Origin: Cycas panzhihuaensis
Lineage: Eukaryota > Cycadophyta
Direction: 5' to 3'
Assembly (NCBI GenBank): GCA_023213395.1
Contig: CM041465.1
Location: 230,771,741-230,835,740, forward strand
DNA: 64,000 bases
A program made the translations under genes and the position numbers. Under the pieces are notes generated by a model, which did no database searches, was not told where the DNA came from, and saw only the letters and a list, made by a program, of their open reading frames with translations. Each line of letters opens with the position of its first letter. The stretch's first letter is position 1. This document shows, piece after piece, positions 1-11,419 of this stretch.

Positions 1-450
1 CGTTGTCTTTAACATACGTGATTATTTTTTTAGTATCACCTTCTTTAGTTTTGGATTTAATATAATTACCCAGGTTTTAATTAATTAATTAAATTTTACA
101 TAAAAAATCCTCAACATTGGTAAAATCATCATAAGTACGGTCATATAGTTATTGTTCTAAGACAGCCACTTGATTTGTATCAACCTTATCATATTTTTCT
201 TACAGAGTTATCCAGACAGCGGCTAGGTCATCTATTTTAGAAAACTGCCAACTGATTTCTGGTGAAAGTGAGTTTAATATGGTGCCTAAGGCTGAATCTG
301 AGTTTATCAGATATACCATATAACTTTCTATAGTTTCATCTTTTGGTTTTTTAAATTTATTTATCACATATTACCATATTTTTTGTTGTTTAAGCTAATG
401 GGATATGTGATTCCTCCAGTTGGCATAGTTTGAGTTGATTAACACTAGAA
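1..450 (-). pseudogene. LTR-retrotransposon gag fragment
   Basis: Reading the minus strand from about 450 down to 1 gives a broken Gag-like frame. It starts near YANWRNHI, continues through KKPKDETIESYMVYL, then DSALGTILNSLSPEISWQF and DDLAAVWITL-EKYDKV, and ends near YVKDN at the window edge. The pattern of an aromatic/W start, a D-ALG-I core and an A-x-W-x-x-L helix matches the UBN2-type Gag of plant copia-like elements. At least four stops interrupt it and it runs off the window, so the rest of the element is not visible. Family assignment is by eye; the frame is too decayed to name a lineage. Confidence 0.5.
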
Positions 451-663
451 TTGTAATATAGGTGGTTGTCCCTGGCATTAAAGCCATATTGGGAATTATA
501 AAGTTTGATTGAAGACTAAAGGATATGAAGGTAGGTGAAAAAAAATAATCACTTATGAAGGTTACTAAACATTAGATTAATAAGGCATAATGAAAATCAT
601 AGTAGTATGTATTACTAGCTTTTCCCTTAAAAAAAAATCACATATTCCCAAATAAATAATTCC

Positions 664-790
664 CCTTAGAAAAATAGTCACTTTTAAAGAAATAGTCCCT
701 CTTTTACTTAAAAAATAGTCCCCTTTAAAAAATATAGTCCCCCCTTAAAAAAGATAGTCCCCCTTAACCTGAAAATTAAACAGTCCCCCT
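664..790. repeat. about 20-bp minisatellite (AGTCCCC units)
   Basis: Six degenerate copies of a unit centred on TAGTCCCC plus an A/T-rich spacer. The TAGTC cores begin at 675, 693, 716, 735 and 755, with a CAGTC at 781, giving spacings of 18-26 bp. The minus strand reads as repeated AAGGGGGACTAT. Confidence 0.7.
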
Positions 791-1027
791 TAAAAGTAAG
801 TGTTTACCTAAAAATAAATTTAGGTTCTGAGAAGATTATAGTTGTTGATTATCCAGCAAATTAAATTAAAGAAAATTTTATTAATTAAAACATAACTCTA
901 ATATTTTAAAGGTAATTTATTTAATGAAATTTATACAAAGTTTTTATCTAAAAAAGAGTTTAATAATATTATGTTATAATGAATGAGGAGACTTAGAATA
1001 TATTGAATTTAGCCTAAGTTAATTAGG

Positions 1028-1030
<3 letters not shown>

Positions 1031-1117
<87 letters not shown>
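1031..1117. repeat. (TA)n(TG)n microsatellite
   Basis: An uninterrupted TA dinucleotide run to about 1,099, followed by TG repeats to about 1,117. Confidence 0.95.
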
Positions 1118-1780
1118 ATGTATATAACTTTTAAGAGAGTTTTAAAGGTTACAAATACCTTATATATGAGTTATAAACTAATAAAATGTGGGTAGAAGTT
1201 TTAACAAAAAAAGTTATAAAGAAAGAAGATAAATTATATGTTAAGAAGCTAAGGTATTAGACTAATACATAAAGATGTATTTTGCCTAAGTTAAAAAATA
1301 TATATACACTGTTATAAAAAAACTTTATAATAGGGAGGAGGTTTATTTTAATGTTAAATAATTAAAGGGGAGGGGATTTTATTTATATCTTACTTGTGAA
1401 AGATTGAATAATTAAGTGTGGAGGGGTACTTATTTTAACATTAAAGTTTAGTAAAAAAAAATAAAAAATTAATATAATAAGGGGCAGGTTTATAGATCAA
1501 TGATAAAGTGTAGGGGGGTTGATTTAATTTTAAAATGTAGTAAAAGGGTTAATTACCCTAAGGTAAATATAATAATATATATTAAAGTTTATTTAATATT
1601 GTTTAATAAAGGGTTTATTAAGCCTAAGGTTGATTAGTCTTATAACACACACACACACACGCACACATATATAAATCAAAAATAAAATAACACTAACCCA
1701 ACGAAGGTATTGAATTTATAAAAGAAAATTAAATTTAAAATTTAATTGAGGTTCAGGGAGGGGGGGGGGGGGGGGAGTAA

Positions 1781-2958
1781 TACAACGAAGAAACCTACCT
1801 GGTTACTTGTATCATGGTGGTGCCTCTGATTTCTTCTTGTTGCAGGTCGATCAAAGATTAGAATGAACAGTAGCCTGGGAGGGATTGCACATAGTGTTCT
1901 TTGAGTATCTGTAAACGCATAGACTGTTTCTTCTGCAGAGAATACTTCGGAGACCTGCTGGGACGCATATCAGAAAGTAATAAACATCAAGGATCCTTCG
2001 TTCAATGTCTGTTCAAGTTGCGGTTTTGAAATTTGGTGGATCGCCACGGAATGCATGGGCATCACTACTTGTTGTCAATTTGAAGATATTATTCCCGTAA
2101 GCAGTCACCGAGATATTAAAAGAAGCTATAACTAGTCTATAGATAATGGTGCGCACTGCTCGCAGTGTATAACTACTTTGACAAGTATCCAGTCTTTATT
2201 TATTATAGCTAGGGTTTGAATGTTGTTCCTCTACAGATGACTAGGGTTCTTGGATGGCTTCTTTCAAGGCATGCCTCCTAGATGGATACCCTATCAAACA
2301 CTGCAAATGCCTATTATTTTCCTTGGTGATTCAAATGAGCCCGCCATTAGAAGAGAATTCTCCTCGGGATAGAAGCTTATACTAGGTCGAAATGGATGAT
2401 TCCTCATGGATCTATCCAGACGTAGCACTAATAATGATCAATGACCAAACAAATCTCAATAACGATTTCTTTCAGATAGGTTTTGGACTCTTCTATCGCC
2501 TTGTGCTAGCTGCAATTCGACTGGACAATAGGACTGGTATTGATGCCTATATTCTTGGGCTAGGAGCTTCTGTAGGAGTCAAGGTTTGGACAGGAGAAAG
2601 ATGCTTTATAAAATGAGAAGGCAACCCAGTTGGGATTATGGCACTTTTTGCTGCATTTATGGCTATGATGGTTATATTTCATGAAAGGGAGCTAACATGG
2701 TCTGGGCGTGTGGCATGGAAGAACCATATATGCACAATTTCAGTGCTTAGCATTAGCACAACTTTAAGACAACCTCCTTGCATTTGGTCTACTGCTGATC
2801 TTCCACATGATCATATAGACTTCTTATTGTTCCTCCTCTGATTGCTGGTGTTCTTGTAATATATACTAATAGTATTCATTATAATAGTCAGTCTGCATCT
2901 TGTGCACTTGCTCTGAATGATTTTTTAACATGCCATGGAGATGTGTTTAGGCCTCCAG
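1781..2958. other. GC-richer unidentified segment, possible captured host sequence
   Basis: This stretch has clearly higher GC and more balanced bases than its surroundings and holds partly open plus-strand frames. One (2,392-2,616) reads MDDSSWIYPDVALIM and onward through GTGIDAYILGLGASVG-like hydrophobic sequence. A second follows at 2,638-2,841 with a hydrophobic MALFAAFMAMMVIF start. A further open stretch just after contains VPPLIAGVLVIYTN and ends near FLTCHGDVFRPPG. Together they look like a decayed membrane-protein gene read in shifting frames, but I do not recognise the family. It ends directly at the primer-binding site of the LTR at 2,971, so it may be host sequence carried inside that minus-strand element, or simply its leader. 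Confidence 0.3.
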
Positions 2959-2970
2959 GCTCTGATACCA
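2959..2970 (-). promoter_or_regulatory. tRNA-Met primer-binding site of element J
   Basis: The plus strand reads GCTCTGATACCA, the exact reverse complement of the iMet primer site TGGTATCAGAGC used by plant copia elements. It abuts the LTR beginning at 2,971, so that element runs toward lower coordinates. Confidence 0.85.
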
Positions 2971-3413
2971 TGTGAGAATAGGCACATGAACAATGTCATA
3001 AGATCATAGGAATAGTAAAAACACAAAAGAAAGACAATAAATAAGTACACATGGTTTGACAGGTGGAAAACCCCTTATGGGGAAGAAAAACCACCTCCTA
3101 AATCTAAATATTATTAATAAAAAATGACTTATACAATGGACCTTAAAGATACCCTCTACATACATGAAACCAGCCTTGAAACTGGCTTTTAGATAGCATC
3201 CTAGATTCTCGGAACCACCTCCTTGAATCTAGGAGAAGATATTAATAACTAGAGAGGTTTGTTGAAATGGGCAGTTGCGCATTTCAATGACCTTTCACAT
3301 AATATTTAATTAACTTCTAAACATTAAACATTAGAATCACTTAAATAATAATTTACACATGTGACTAAACAAGACATTAGAAATAATATAAAGTAACATT
3401 AATAATCCTAACA
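2971..3413 (-). repeat. LTR of minus-strand element J
   Basis: A 443-bp LTR, TGTGAG...CTAACA on the plus strand, next to a perfect iMet primer site. It contains a short inverted motif around 3,072-3,092 (AACCCCTTATGGGG region) and a 'cacatggtttgac' block common in plant copia LTRs. By position it is a 5' LTR; no second copy lies in the window. Confidence 0.75.
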
Positions 3414-4450
3414 ATCATGTCTTTCTTTTATTACTATACTGGCCATCCCTCTTTGTGTACTTACATTTTTGGAAAAATAATTTTCTTCCTAATGGCCCAT
3501 TTTATGATAAAATAAACACTGAGTAGTTCCTCTTCCTCTTGGACTTCTTCCTTTTTTTCTTTGATTTCTTCCTTTAGAAGTTCCTCTTCCTCTTCCAAAG
3601 TTTTAACCTTATCCTTGGCCTTGTAAGTATCTTTGATTTTTCCCTTAAAACCCTTGATTAGGGTCTTGTCCTTGAAAGATTTAATAACTTTAGAAACCTT
3701 ATCCTTACCTTTGAAATTGGTTTCTTTATTGCCCTCTTCCTCTAGAGGATTGGCCTCTACCCCAAAAATTTGTCATTGAAAGTTTTACATAACTCTAGCC
3801 TTAGTGGCAAAAGTATGTTTAAGGGATTTATTACCCCATTTCTTCTCCTCAACAGTTAAGAGCATAAAACTTAATTGATTAATCCTAAGTGTGCTATGGT
3901 ATTTTGAAATTTTAATACTTATTGCCACAATTTTAAACCTTCTAATTTCTCCTACACATCTTAAAATGTTTTCAACAATTCTTTACTCACTTATCATTTC
4001 TCCTAAAGATCTCATTTAATTGACTAAATCTTGAACCTTGATGATGAACTCATTGACTCTTTCTATGGTTGTCATCCTTAAAGTTTTAAACTTGCTCCTT
4101 AGACTTTGCAACTTTGAAGATGTTACTCCTTTATACATTGTTTTGATGATGTCCTGAGCCTCCTTAGATGTTATAGACTCATTGACTCTAGGGAAGATAT
4201 GGTCTTCTAATATACAAAATATGAGTTTAAGTGCTTTGTTATCTCTCTTGGCATTCTCCTTATAGTTTTTCTTTTTATCTTCCATAGTTGTTTAGTCGAT
4301 CTCTTCATAACCTACATTAATAAGATCCCACATATCCTTTGCAATAAAAATAGGCTTTATTCATCTACTCCTATTAAAAAAGTTATTTCTATCAAACTTG
4401 AGTATGATTATATTTCCAATATTTGTTGTTATTATAAAGAAGATTACTTT
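3414..4450 (-). pseudogene. Ty1/copia gag remnant (element I)
   Basis: The minus strand from about 4,430 encodes the N-terminal part of a copia Gag: a KFDRNNFF start, the IFIAKDMWDLI region, then an open stretch (4,016-4,285) with YKENAKRDNKALKLIFCILEDHI and a SKLQSLRSKFKTLRM helix. The same residues recur in the gag of element G (49,090 onward), so the two are related. The downstream part (3,530-3,780) is very rich in K and E and would be the region before the zinc knuckle. The frame carries several stops and is cut off near 3,414 by element J's LTR; no pol follows. Confidence 0.75.
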
Positions 4451-6614
4451 AAATAATAGACTTTCAAAAAATATAGAGTACTTGAAAGTAAATATAATCA
4501 AATGGCATAAAAAGCAATGAAAGGGCACTCAAAAACCATAAAAAATATCCCACTTCACCTCTAGGACTAGTGCAAATGTCCCAATTGGGACTCCAACCAC
4601 CTCAAGGAGTAATAATTTTTATTAATAAGAGGTTATAATATGATTTTTCACTAGTTTATATAACATTCATCACATAGGAATCCCTTCACAAGTGCCACTT
4701 TAGAGAATAAAAATAGTACATAAAATGATTTCAAAACGATTTTTTGACTTTATAACTTGATAGACAACAAAAAATAGAGTCTAATCATTTTAGACAAGAC
4801 TTAATTCTGATGTCAAATCATAAAGTTATGCATTAAAATTTTTTGAAAAAGTTAACATTTTAACAAAAAGGCTAAAAAATACATAGCCTCATCTTCACTC
4901 ATTAGAAAGTCTATTAAACTAAAACTCAAGGTGGTCATATGACCACTCATTTTGTCTGGGTGAGAATGGACTTCGATTTGATACTGACAAAACCAATTTC
5001 TAGCTTCACTAGTGAAAATTATGGTGCTCGAAATAGAGGTAGGTCCTATTGTTTAATAACTGTCCTGAAAATTTCACTTGGCCTTCTTTGTAAAATTGAA
5101 ATTGGTCACATTAAATGCTACATATGACCTACTGGCTGCAAAATTAGGCGGGGCGGGGGGCGGCATACTAAGATATAAAATTTAAATATTTCAATGTAGT
5201 AGTTAAATATTGTGCAGACTATAAATAAGTAGATGTATGCTAAAAAAAATAATGTAATATCTAATATTAGATCTACAGGTAAGTGAATGAGGGATATATT
5301 TATAAAAAAAGTATGTGTAGACAAATCTATAACTGTTGCATAAATGGAGGCACAAATATAGAAAGTCTACATATCAATAAGGCACTGATATTAAAAATAT
5401 AAAAGGTAACTATTAAAGGAAGGTTTAATGTATATCACAATTATGAAATAATGTGATGTAATAATTATAAGAGGTTGGAACCATAGACATAGTCGTATAT
5501 TGAAAGAATGGCATAAATATTAAAAAAATATTAAAGCCATATAAATATTATATGATAAACATTGTAAAATATATTGGTGTGAAGCTTGCATAGTGTAGTC
5601 ACTAGGAGGAAGATTTTAAGAATCACACATCTCTCTAAGGATGATGCAAAGAGTCAGCAGAAGTAGTAAACCATATAGGGAGGATGTAGGGTGATCTAAG
5701 ATGCAAAGGACTAAGGCAAACTCACTAAGGGTAGCCATATAGTCTTAGAATGGTGATGCACTTAGTTTTAAATCATTAAATGGCTTTAGTATGGCTTCTT
5801 CAACATAATTTTATTAGGAAAAGGTCTGTATGAATGCTAGACATAGAGGAGGATGGAAATAAGGCTACAAAAGGGCTATAGAACCAATCTGGCAATGGAG
5901 CAATTAGTTAGAACTAAGTTTCTATCAATATTTTCTTGTTTAAAGGCAATAATAATGGCAAATAGAGGTTGTATGATACCAAAGACAACTCAAGAGGATG
6001 CAAATGAAGGTACTATGAAGTGCTATCAGAATAATGACCAAAGAACCTCAAACCTTTGAATATGCAACATGATTTTCTTCTTATTTTGGCAATAAATCTT
6101 CTTTTCTTCATGATGCATGTGTGTGGGAGCCTGGAAACTTGGATGAGGGGAATGTAAATGATTTTTTCTCTTCTATTGATGGCTAAAAATTGCTCGATCA
6201 ACATTTTGGTTCTCTAAATCTTTAGTGTATGCATGTAGGAGGCATGGTGCCTCACATAATGGCTTCTTTAAGCAAATCTTGCTGCATGTAAAGCAGTGTA
6301 CTCATATGTACAAAATATACTTTCAATTGTATGTGGTAAGAGCTCTATGGATTAATTACAATATTATTATGAAATCAAGTGAAAACTATAATGAATATGA
6401 GATCCACTGAATACTTCAATAATATAGTAAATCAACAAAAGGTATATATATACTAAATATCTTGAATTATTATCAAGTCCTCATAAATACTTCATGTTCT
6501 TGAGTGGGGCTCCTCAAAAGCTTTTCCAATCATTGGCTCTCCATTCAAATGCTCTTGCAATAAGGTAACACTCTAACAATTCTTTAATAATGCTCTAGAA
6601 ATCGAATGTAACTC
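4451..6614 (-). other. presumed leader of element I, no gene seen
   Basis: AT-rich DNA between the gag remnant and the LTR/primer site at 6,615-6,950. Short reading frames here show no family resemblance and look random. A GC block (GGCGGGGCGGGGGGCGG-like, 5,148-5,163) stands out. Confidence 0.45.
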
Positions 6615-6950
6615 ACTCTGATACCAAATAAAGGAACATAGGGGGTTCAAAGGGAGTAGATAATGCATGAATAGGCTAAACTAGAATCTGATATAGTGGC
6701 AGTGTTGAAGAACACTAGGGTCCTCAAACCACATGAATTTATAGGTGGGAATTGAGTAGGAAGCAATCAATGTCTATTGTAAACTTGGTGTTGAGAAACA
6801 CCAATATATTTATTACAAACATCTAATAAGCCAGTTAGGTGTGATTAGTGGTGCAAGCACAATCTCCGCCAAACCCTAGGTCATTATGAGTTAATATGAG
6901 CTCTAATGGGCATTAATCCAACAAAGGTTAGGGACCACAAATCCCTAACA
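6615..6950 (-). repeat. 5' LTR (6,629-6,950) and primer site of element I
   Basis: ACTCTGATACCA (6,615-6,626) is a reverse-complement iMet primer site with one change. After two spacer bases the LTR runs to CCCTAACA at 6,950, so on the minus strand it opens with TGTTAGGGA. The layout (primer site at the low-coordinate side) makes it a minus-strand 5' LTR, matching the orientation of the gag at 3,414-4,450. Confidence 0.65.
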
Positions 6951-8546
6951 ATTGATATAGATACTTGTGTATGTAGAAGTGGATGAAATTCTGAGTATTA
7001 TAGAGGGCATATGTGCCCAAGGTTTTTAACTATTTAATCCTAATTATTATATCAAATCCTTTAATATAAATTGTATATAAATCCATATGTACTAAAACCT
7101 TGCCAAGTTGAATTTATTAATGCCTTATCTCTTCGTTGCATCTATTTTTTTCTTGGTACCAAGATATTTAAGAATTTATTTTTGTTTATATGAAGCCCTA
7201 ATCATCTAACAATATCTATATTAATAAAATTATATGTGCTTCCAAGATCTATTAATACTATAATCTTATGTTTATGAATATACCTATATACCTTAATTAT
7301 ATTAGGCTATTGTATAACTTACATTACTACTATTAAGACATTGGGATGCTTAATTTCTAGGGTCTAAGTGATCAAAATCTTAGTATTGCTAATTATCTAG
7401 AAAGTTTCTCTATTTTTTACTCCTAATCTTGTTCTAATTCAACTACATATGGCTATTTCCTTTTAGGAAAAATATAAGTATGTCTTTTATCCCATTTTTA
7501 GCTGCACTTAATGTAAAATCCTTACATTGTTCTTCCCTCCTATTAGGTGGATTAGGAGTTAAAGGGCATTCTATTTATAAGGATGTCCTCCTATGTAGGG
7601 TTGTGTATATTAAACTTCACTAAGGTGGAATCCATTTGGCATAGTTCATTGCTTTAGTTTGTCAGGCTAGATTAATGGAACTTTCTAGGGTTTGGCACTT
7701 GAATCACTATATATCCATATTATGTACCTTCTTAAATTACTTATGTAGAAGGGTAGGGCATCCTTAGATTTATTTCCTACATTAACATAAAAACTTTTAA
7801 ATATTTTAGTGTATTATACCATTGATCTTATTCCTTAGCAGTAGTGGATTAATTGGATATGATAAGAGTTTCCCATCTTTCCTCTATGTGGTCCCTAAAA
7901 GCTTCTTTAAATTATTCAAATAATATTATTTTTTGATGATCTCTTCTTTAGTCAATAGTACACACACACACATGCACATATATAGTGTCTGTTAAATAGT
8001 TCATAACGAAGGATACCTATATGTTGGGGTTACTAATGTCATATGTTATGAATATGCTCATTATTTTATCTAATAATTTATCTTTATATACATCTTTATT
8101 TTTGGAGTATGTTAGAAAATCTAATGGATTGAAATTCTATGGCTATGGCTCTACTTTATTTTATGGCCCTTTTTGCTCTTCACCTTATAGTTAATGCCCT
8201 TTATTTCTTGATGTTTGGTTATTAAGTTATTCTAAGATTGCATTTATTCATTCTAACATTTTAGCTTATCCACTTCTAATCTCTACCCAAAATTATACAA
8301 GCTACCCAAAGGGATAAATTCTAATATGTGGAATTTTATGATCTCTATAAATGCATGAAAAACTTCTTATTAGTGCACTGAGAGTCATACAAATCACCTA
8401 TGTGATCTTTAACATGACATGAAATAATGGAATCAGAAGTTAATATGAATTACCCTAATGGATAATATATCTTACATCCTCTCTCTACCCTTTGTTCAAT
8501 AGGCTTATGTTTGCATGGAATATTACACTAATAATAAGTGTGTGTG
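6951..8546 (-). pseudogene. Ty3/gypsy gag-protease remnant (element L)
   Basis: The minus strand near 7,290-7,130 reads IVLIDLGSTYNFINIDIV, followed by LGLHINKNKF. This is the Ty3/gypsy aspartic protease site, where the usual D-S-G-S-T-x-N-F-I has become D-L-G-S-T. Upstream (7,500-8,500) lies an eroded Gag-like region with many stops. A gypsy-style primer site sits at 8,547-8,563 in the right place and orientation. The element is cut at 6,950 by the LTR of element I, and reverse transcriptase and integrase are absent. Confidence 0.55.
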
Positions 8547-8563
8547 CCTTACTCTAATACCAC
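8547..8563 (-). promoter_or_regulatory. primer-binding site of gypsy element L
   Basis: The minus strand reads GTGGTATTAGAGTAAGG, one change from the GTGGTATCAGAGCAAGG site common in plant Ty3/gypsy elements. The 5' LTR should begin just above 8,564. Confidence 0.6.
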
Positions 8564-10190
8564 TTATAGTAGTTCTGAAGACCCAAAGAACTTATGTAAC
8601 TACAACAAAATAAACAAGGGAAAATGTTATAAGAAAATTATGTCATTACCCAATGGGGTAATCTTCCCAAAGGAGAGATAATGTATTTGAAGTGGATTCA
8701 ATTCATAAATACATATTTTCAAGTCCTTTAAAACATTGATCTTATTTATTAATGATTTAATTTGACATGTGATGGTTATGAGTTTGTAACAAATCCTCAT
8801 TCACAAAAAAAAAAGGGTGAAAGGGTGGAGTATTTGGGTAATAAAGCCTTCTAAAATGCAACATTGACCTCAAATCTATCAAGCACCTATCATCTATATA
8901 ATTAAATAATCCTACCTCTCAAATCAATACATTAGCCTAAACACGACATAGTGATTTAGTATCCAAATTGCTCTTGAAGCATGGAAGAAATTTGACCACC
9001 ATACATCATAAAAAGAATATAAGAAACTCATGGAAGTGAGAGTGATTCGCTAAAAAACATTGTAAAGGTCACCACAACCATCAGATAGAAGTTCTCATGC
9101 TAAACCCATGCAAAAATTGCCTCATAGCAAAACAAAGTCATCATAAGAGATGCAATGCATTTTAGGTTCATGATTATTTTCCAAAACTATAAAGACAAAC
9201 CAAAATTATTAAAATTAGAATATTACTCTAGGATATTTTAATTTTAGTAATTCACTTTATAATAAACTATCCTTGCTTTGTACGCTCACTAAAGGAGACA
9301 CCCTTTGAGTGTGAAATTATGTTAGACATATGTGTGAGCTCAAGAAGTCCAAAATAGATCCAAATTTCACTATTATTCATTATTATTTAATCAATTTATA
9401 TGAGAAATAGATCATATGAGTCTAACAGAGAAGAATGACCATAATGATATAGAAAAGCACATGAATTTTTTTTCAAATTTGCATTGAAGTTTTTGACTTC
9501 TTAAAGGTCAAAGGTTTTTTATTCTCATTTTTATAACCTTAATTCTCAAAATTATTCAAATTAGAAATTTCCAATAAGTATTCCATGTTAAAATAATTTA
9601 TTTGAGAATTTTGACTTTATTAAAGAGAGTCATGTTATAAAACTTTCCACATTCTAGTTTTTATCTACTTATTATTTAATATACATGCTATTCATGGGTC
9701 ATTTTTTATATAAATGCATCATTTTCTTTTGAAGTTGTAATTAACTAGAAATGGTAAATGTCTTCGAATTCTATATAAATTTACAAGTTAAGGCCACATT
9801 TGATACACAAGGAGTTACCCAAAGAACATGTATTTCAATGTTACTATAATAGTAAATCACCTTGTAAAGGAGATCAAGACCTAAAATAGTAAAAATCAAC
9901 ATGTAAGTAACAAGTACAACATACACAAGAGTAAGATATCATAAAGGAAGATTCTATAGGTAAGTAACCTATAGAGACATTAATTAAGGTGCATAAACCA
10001 AGTGAGGTAGAATTCGCATTAGGAAAATATGAAGAAGAATCAACTACAAAAATAGAGCAACACGTTAACTACATGAGGTAAGTAATATAAATTCAAATAT
10101 TATTATATGTTCTATTTATTTTGGTAGCTTCATTGTTAATTTTTAATTTCCATATTACATAGCTCTAAATAATACCACACTCTCTACTTA
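8564..10190. other. AT-rich stretch, probably the LTR of element L and flank
   Basis: No coding signal. The first part should be the LTR of element L, but without a second copy its outer end cannot be placed. Confidence 0.35.
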
Positions 10191-11023
10191 ATAAGGGCCC
10201 ATAATTGATTCAAGCCCTAAGCCCCTTAATTCTAATATTCTCATATGTGAAATCTTGATCCCTCTTGAGAACATCCACTTATTACCATCGTTCCATTATG
10301 ATTCACCCCTTAGGAAATCACCAAATAAAATAGGACATCCTTCTAATTGTTATGATGTTGCCCTTCCTCTTGCTAAACCCTTATTGTCTTTAACTTATAT
10401 TTAAGTTAGTGTACATCCCTTTTAGAAGGCCTTATATTTTCTCTCTCCACCTCCCAAATTATCATATAAACAACATTCTTATTCTCTACCACCCCTCTAA
10501 CTCATCACTATGCACTTTCCTAATATCTCTCCTATATTCCCTTAAACTTGCTTATAGACCCCATCTTGTTTACCTTTTATCATAAATATTATTATTCCTA
10601 ATTCTTACACATCTCCTTCATTTATCATTATCATTGATAAATACCTTATTTTACATATCTTATTCTCCTAGTAATCCTTGGTATATTCCATTCTTTAGTT
10701 TTTTTCCTAATATAATTTATTATCACCATTCATCCCTCTTACTTCTCACATCTTTCCCTTCATTGTGTCCTATCATACAATTTATTCCTCATTCTCTATT
10801 TCTTCCATATTGCTTCTATGCATGTGTCATTTCTCAATGTTGTCTACACCCTATACCATTCCTAACCCCTATTCACATTTACACTTCAATGTATATCCCC
10901 TATATCTCTCTTTCTTATATTTATAGAATGTTTATTACCTCGTTAATCATGCCCATCACTTATATATTTCTCTTCTATCTACATAAATTATTTAGTTCTC
11001 TTCCCATCTCTCATCTAATATTC
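10191..11023. other. pyrimidine-rich, G-poor segment
   Basis: The plus strand is dominated by C and T with very few G, without a clear short repeat unit. A 133-codon open frame at 10,634-11,035 is explained by this skew: stop codons need A and G. The same composition resumes at 14,883-15,236 and 22,624 to about 22,990, so A and B appear to have inserted into one continuous older segment. Confidence 0.6.
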
Positions 11024-11419
11024 TCTTGGGGTTAATGATCATCACCCAACTCCCACCTTTCAACCAGGAGTGTACACCTTACTCTCATCAATTTACATAT
11101 GTAGGTGCTCACATGTAAAGGTAAGTATAAGATAAGGTTAAGTTAATTTGATTTAATTTGAGTTAAGTTCATTTGAGTTAAGTTAAGTTATATTTTATTA
11201 TTGTTTAAATTTTAGGGGTTGAGGAGTTTCCCTCCTCCCCCAAACTATATATTTAGAGCAGTGTGCAACCCTGGTGTCTTTAGACACTACCTACTTTTAG
11301 ACATTTATAATTCTTTCTCTTAAACAATGGATTAAATACAAAGGATTTTTTGTTTATGCAACAATGTATTGATTATGTGTTTATGTTCTACCCTATTCTC
11401 CATTGATTATTTTCCTACA
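11024..11419 (+). repeat. 5' LTR of element B
   Basis: 396 bp, similar to the 3' LTR at 14,554 over its length but with about 67 extra bases near its 3' end (around 11,325-11,375). Confidence 0.88.

Larger units (their letters stand above)
451..1780. other. AT-rich gene-free stretch with simple repeats
   Basis: No coding signal. It is probably the untranslated leader of the minus-strand element whose gag lies at 1-450. It contains a minisatellite (664-790), a TA/TG microsatellite (1,031-1,117), a short AC run (about 1,649-1,669) and a run of 16 G (1,760-1,775). The rest is unassigned AT-rich DNA. Confidence 0.5.

Noticed and set aside
10634-11035. 133-codon plus-strand frame
   Set aside because: Explained by the C/T-rich, G-poor composition, and its end runs into the 5' LTR of element B. 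No domain.
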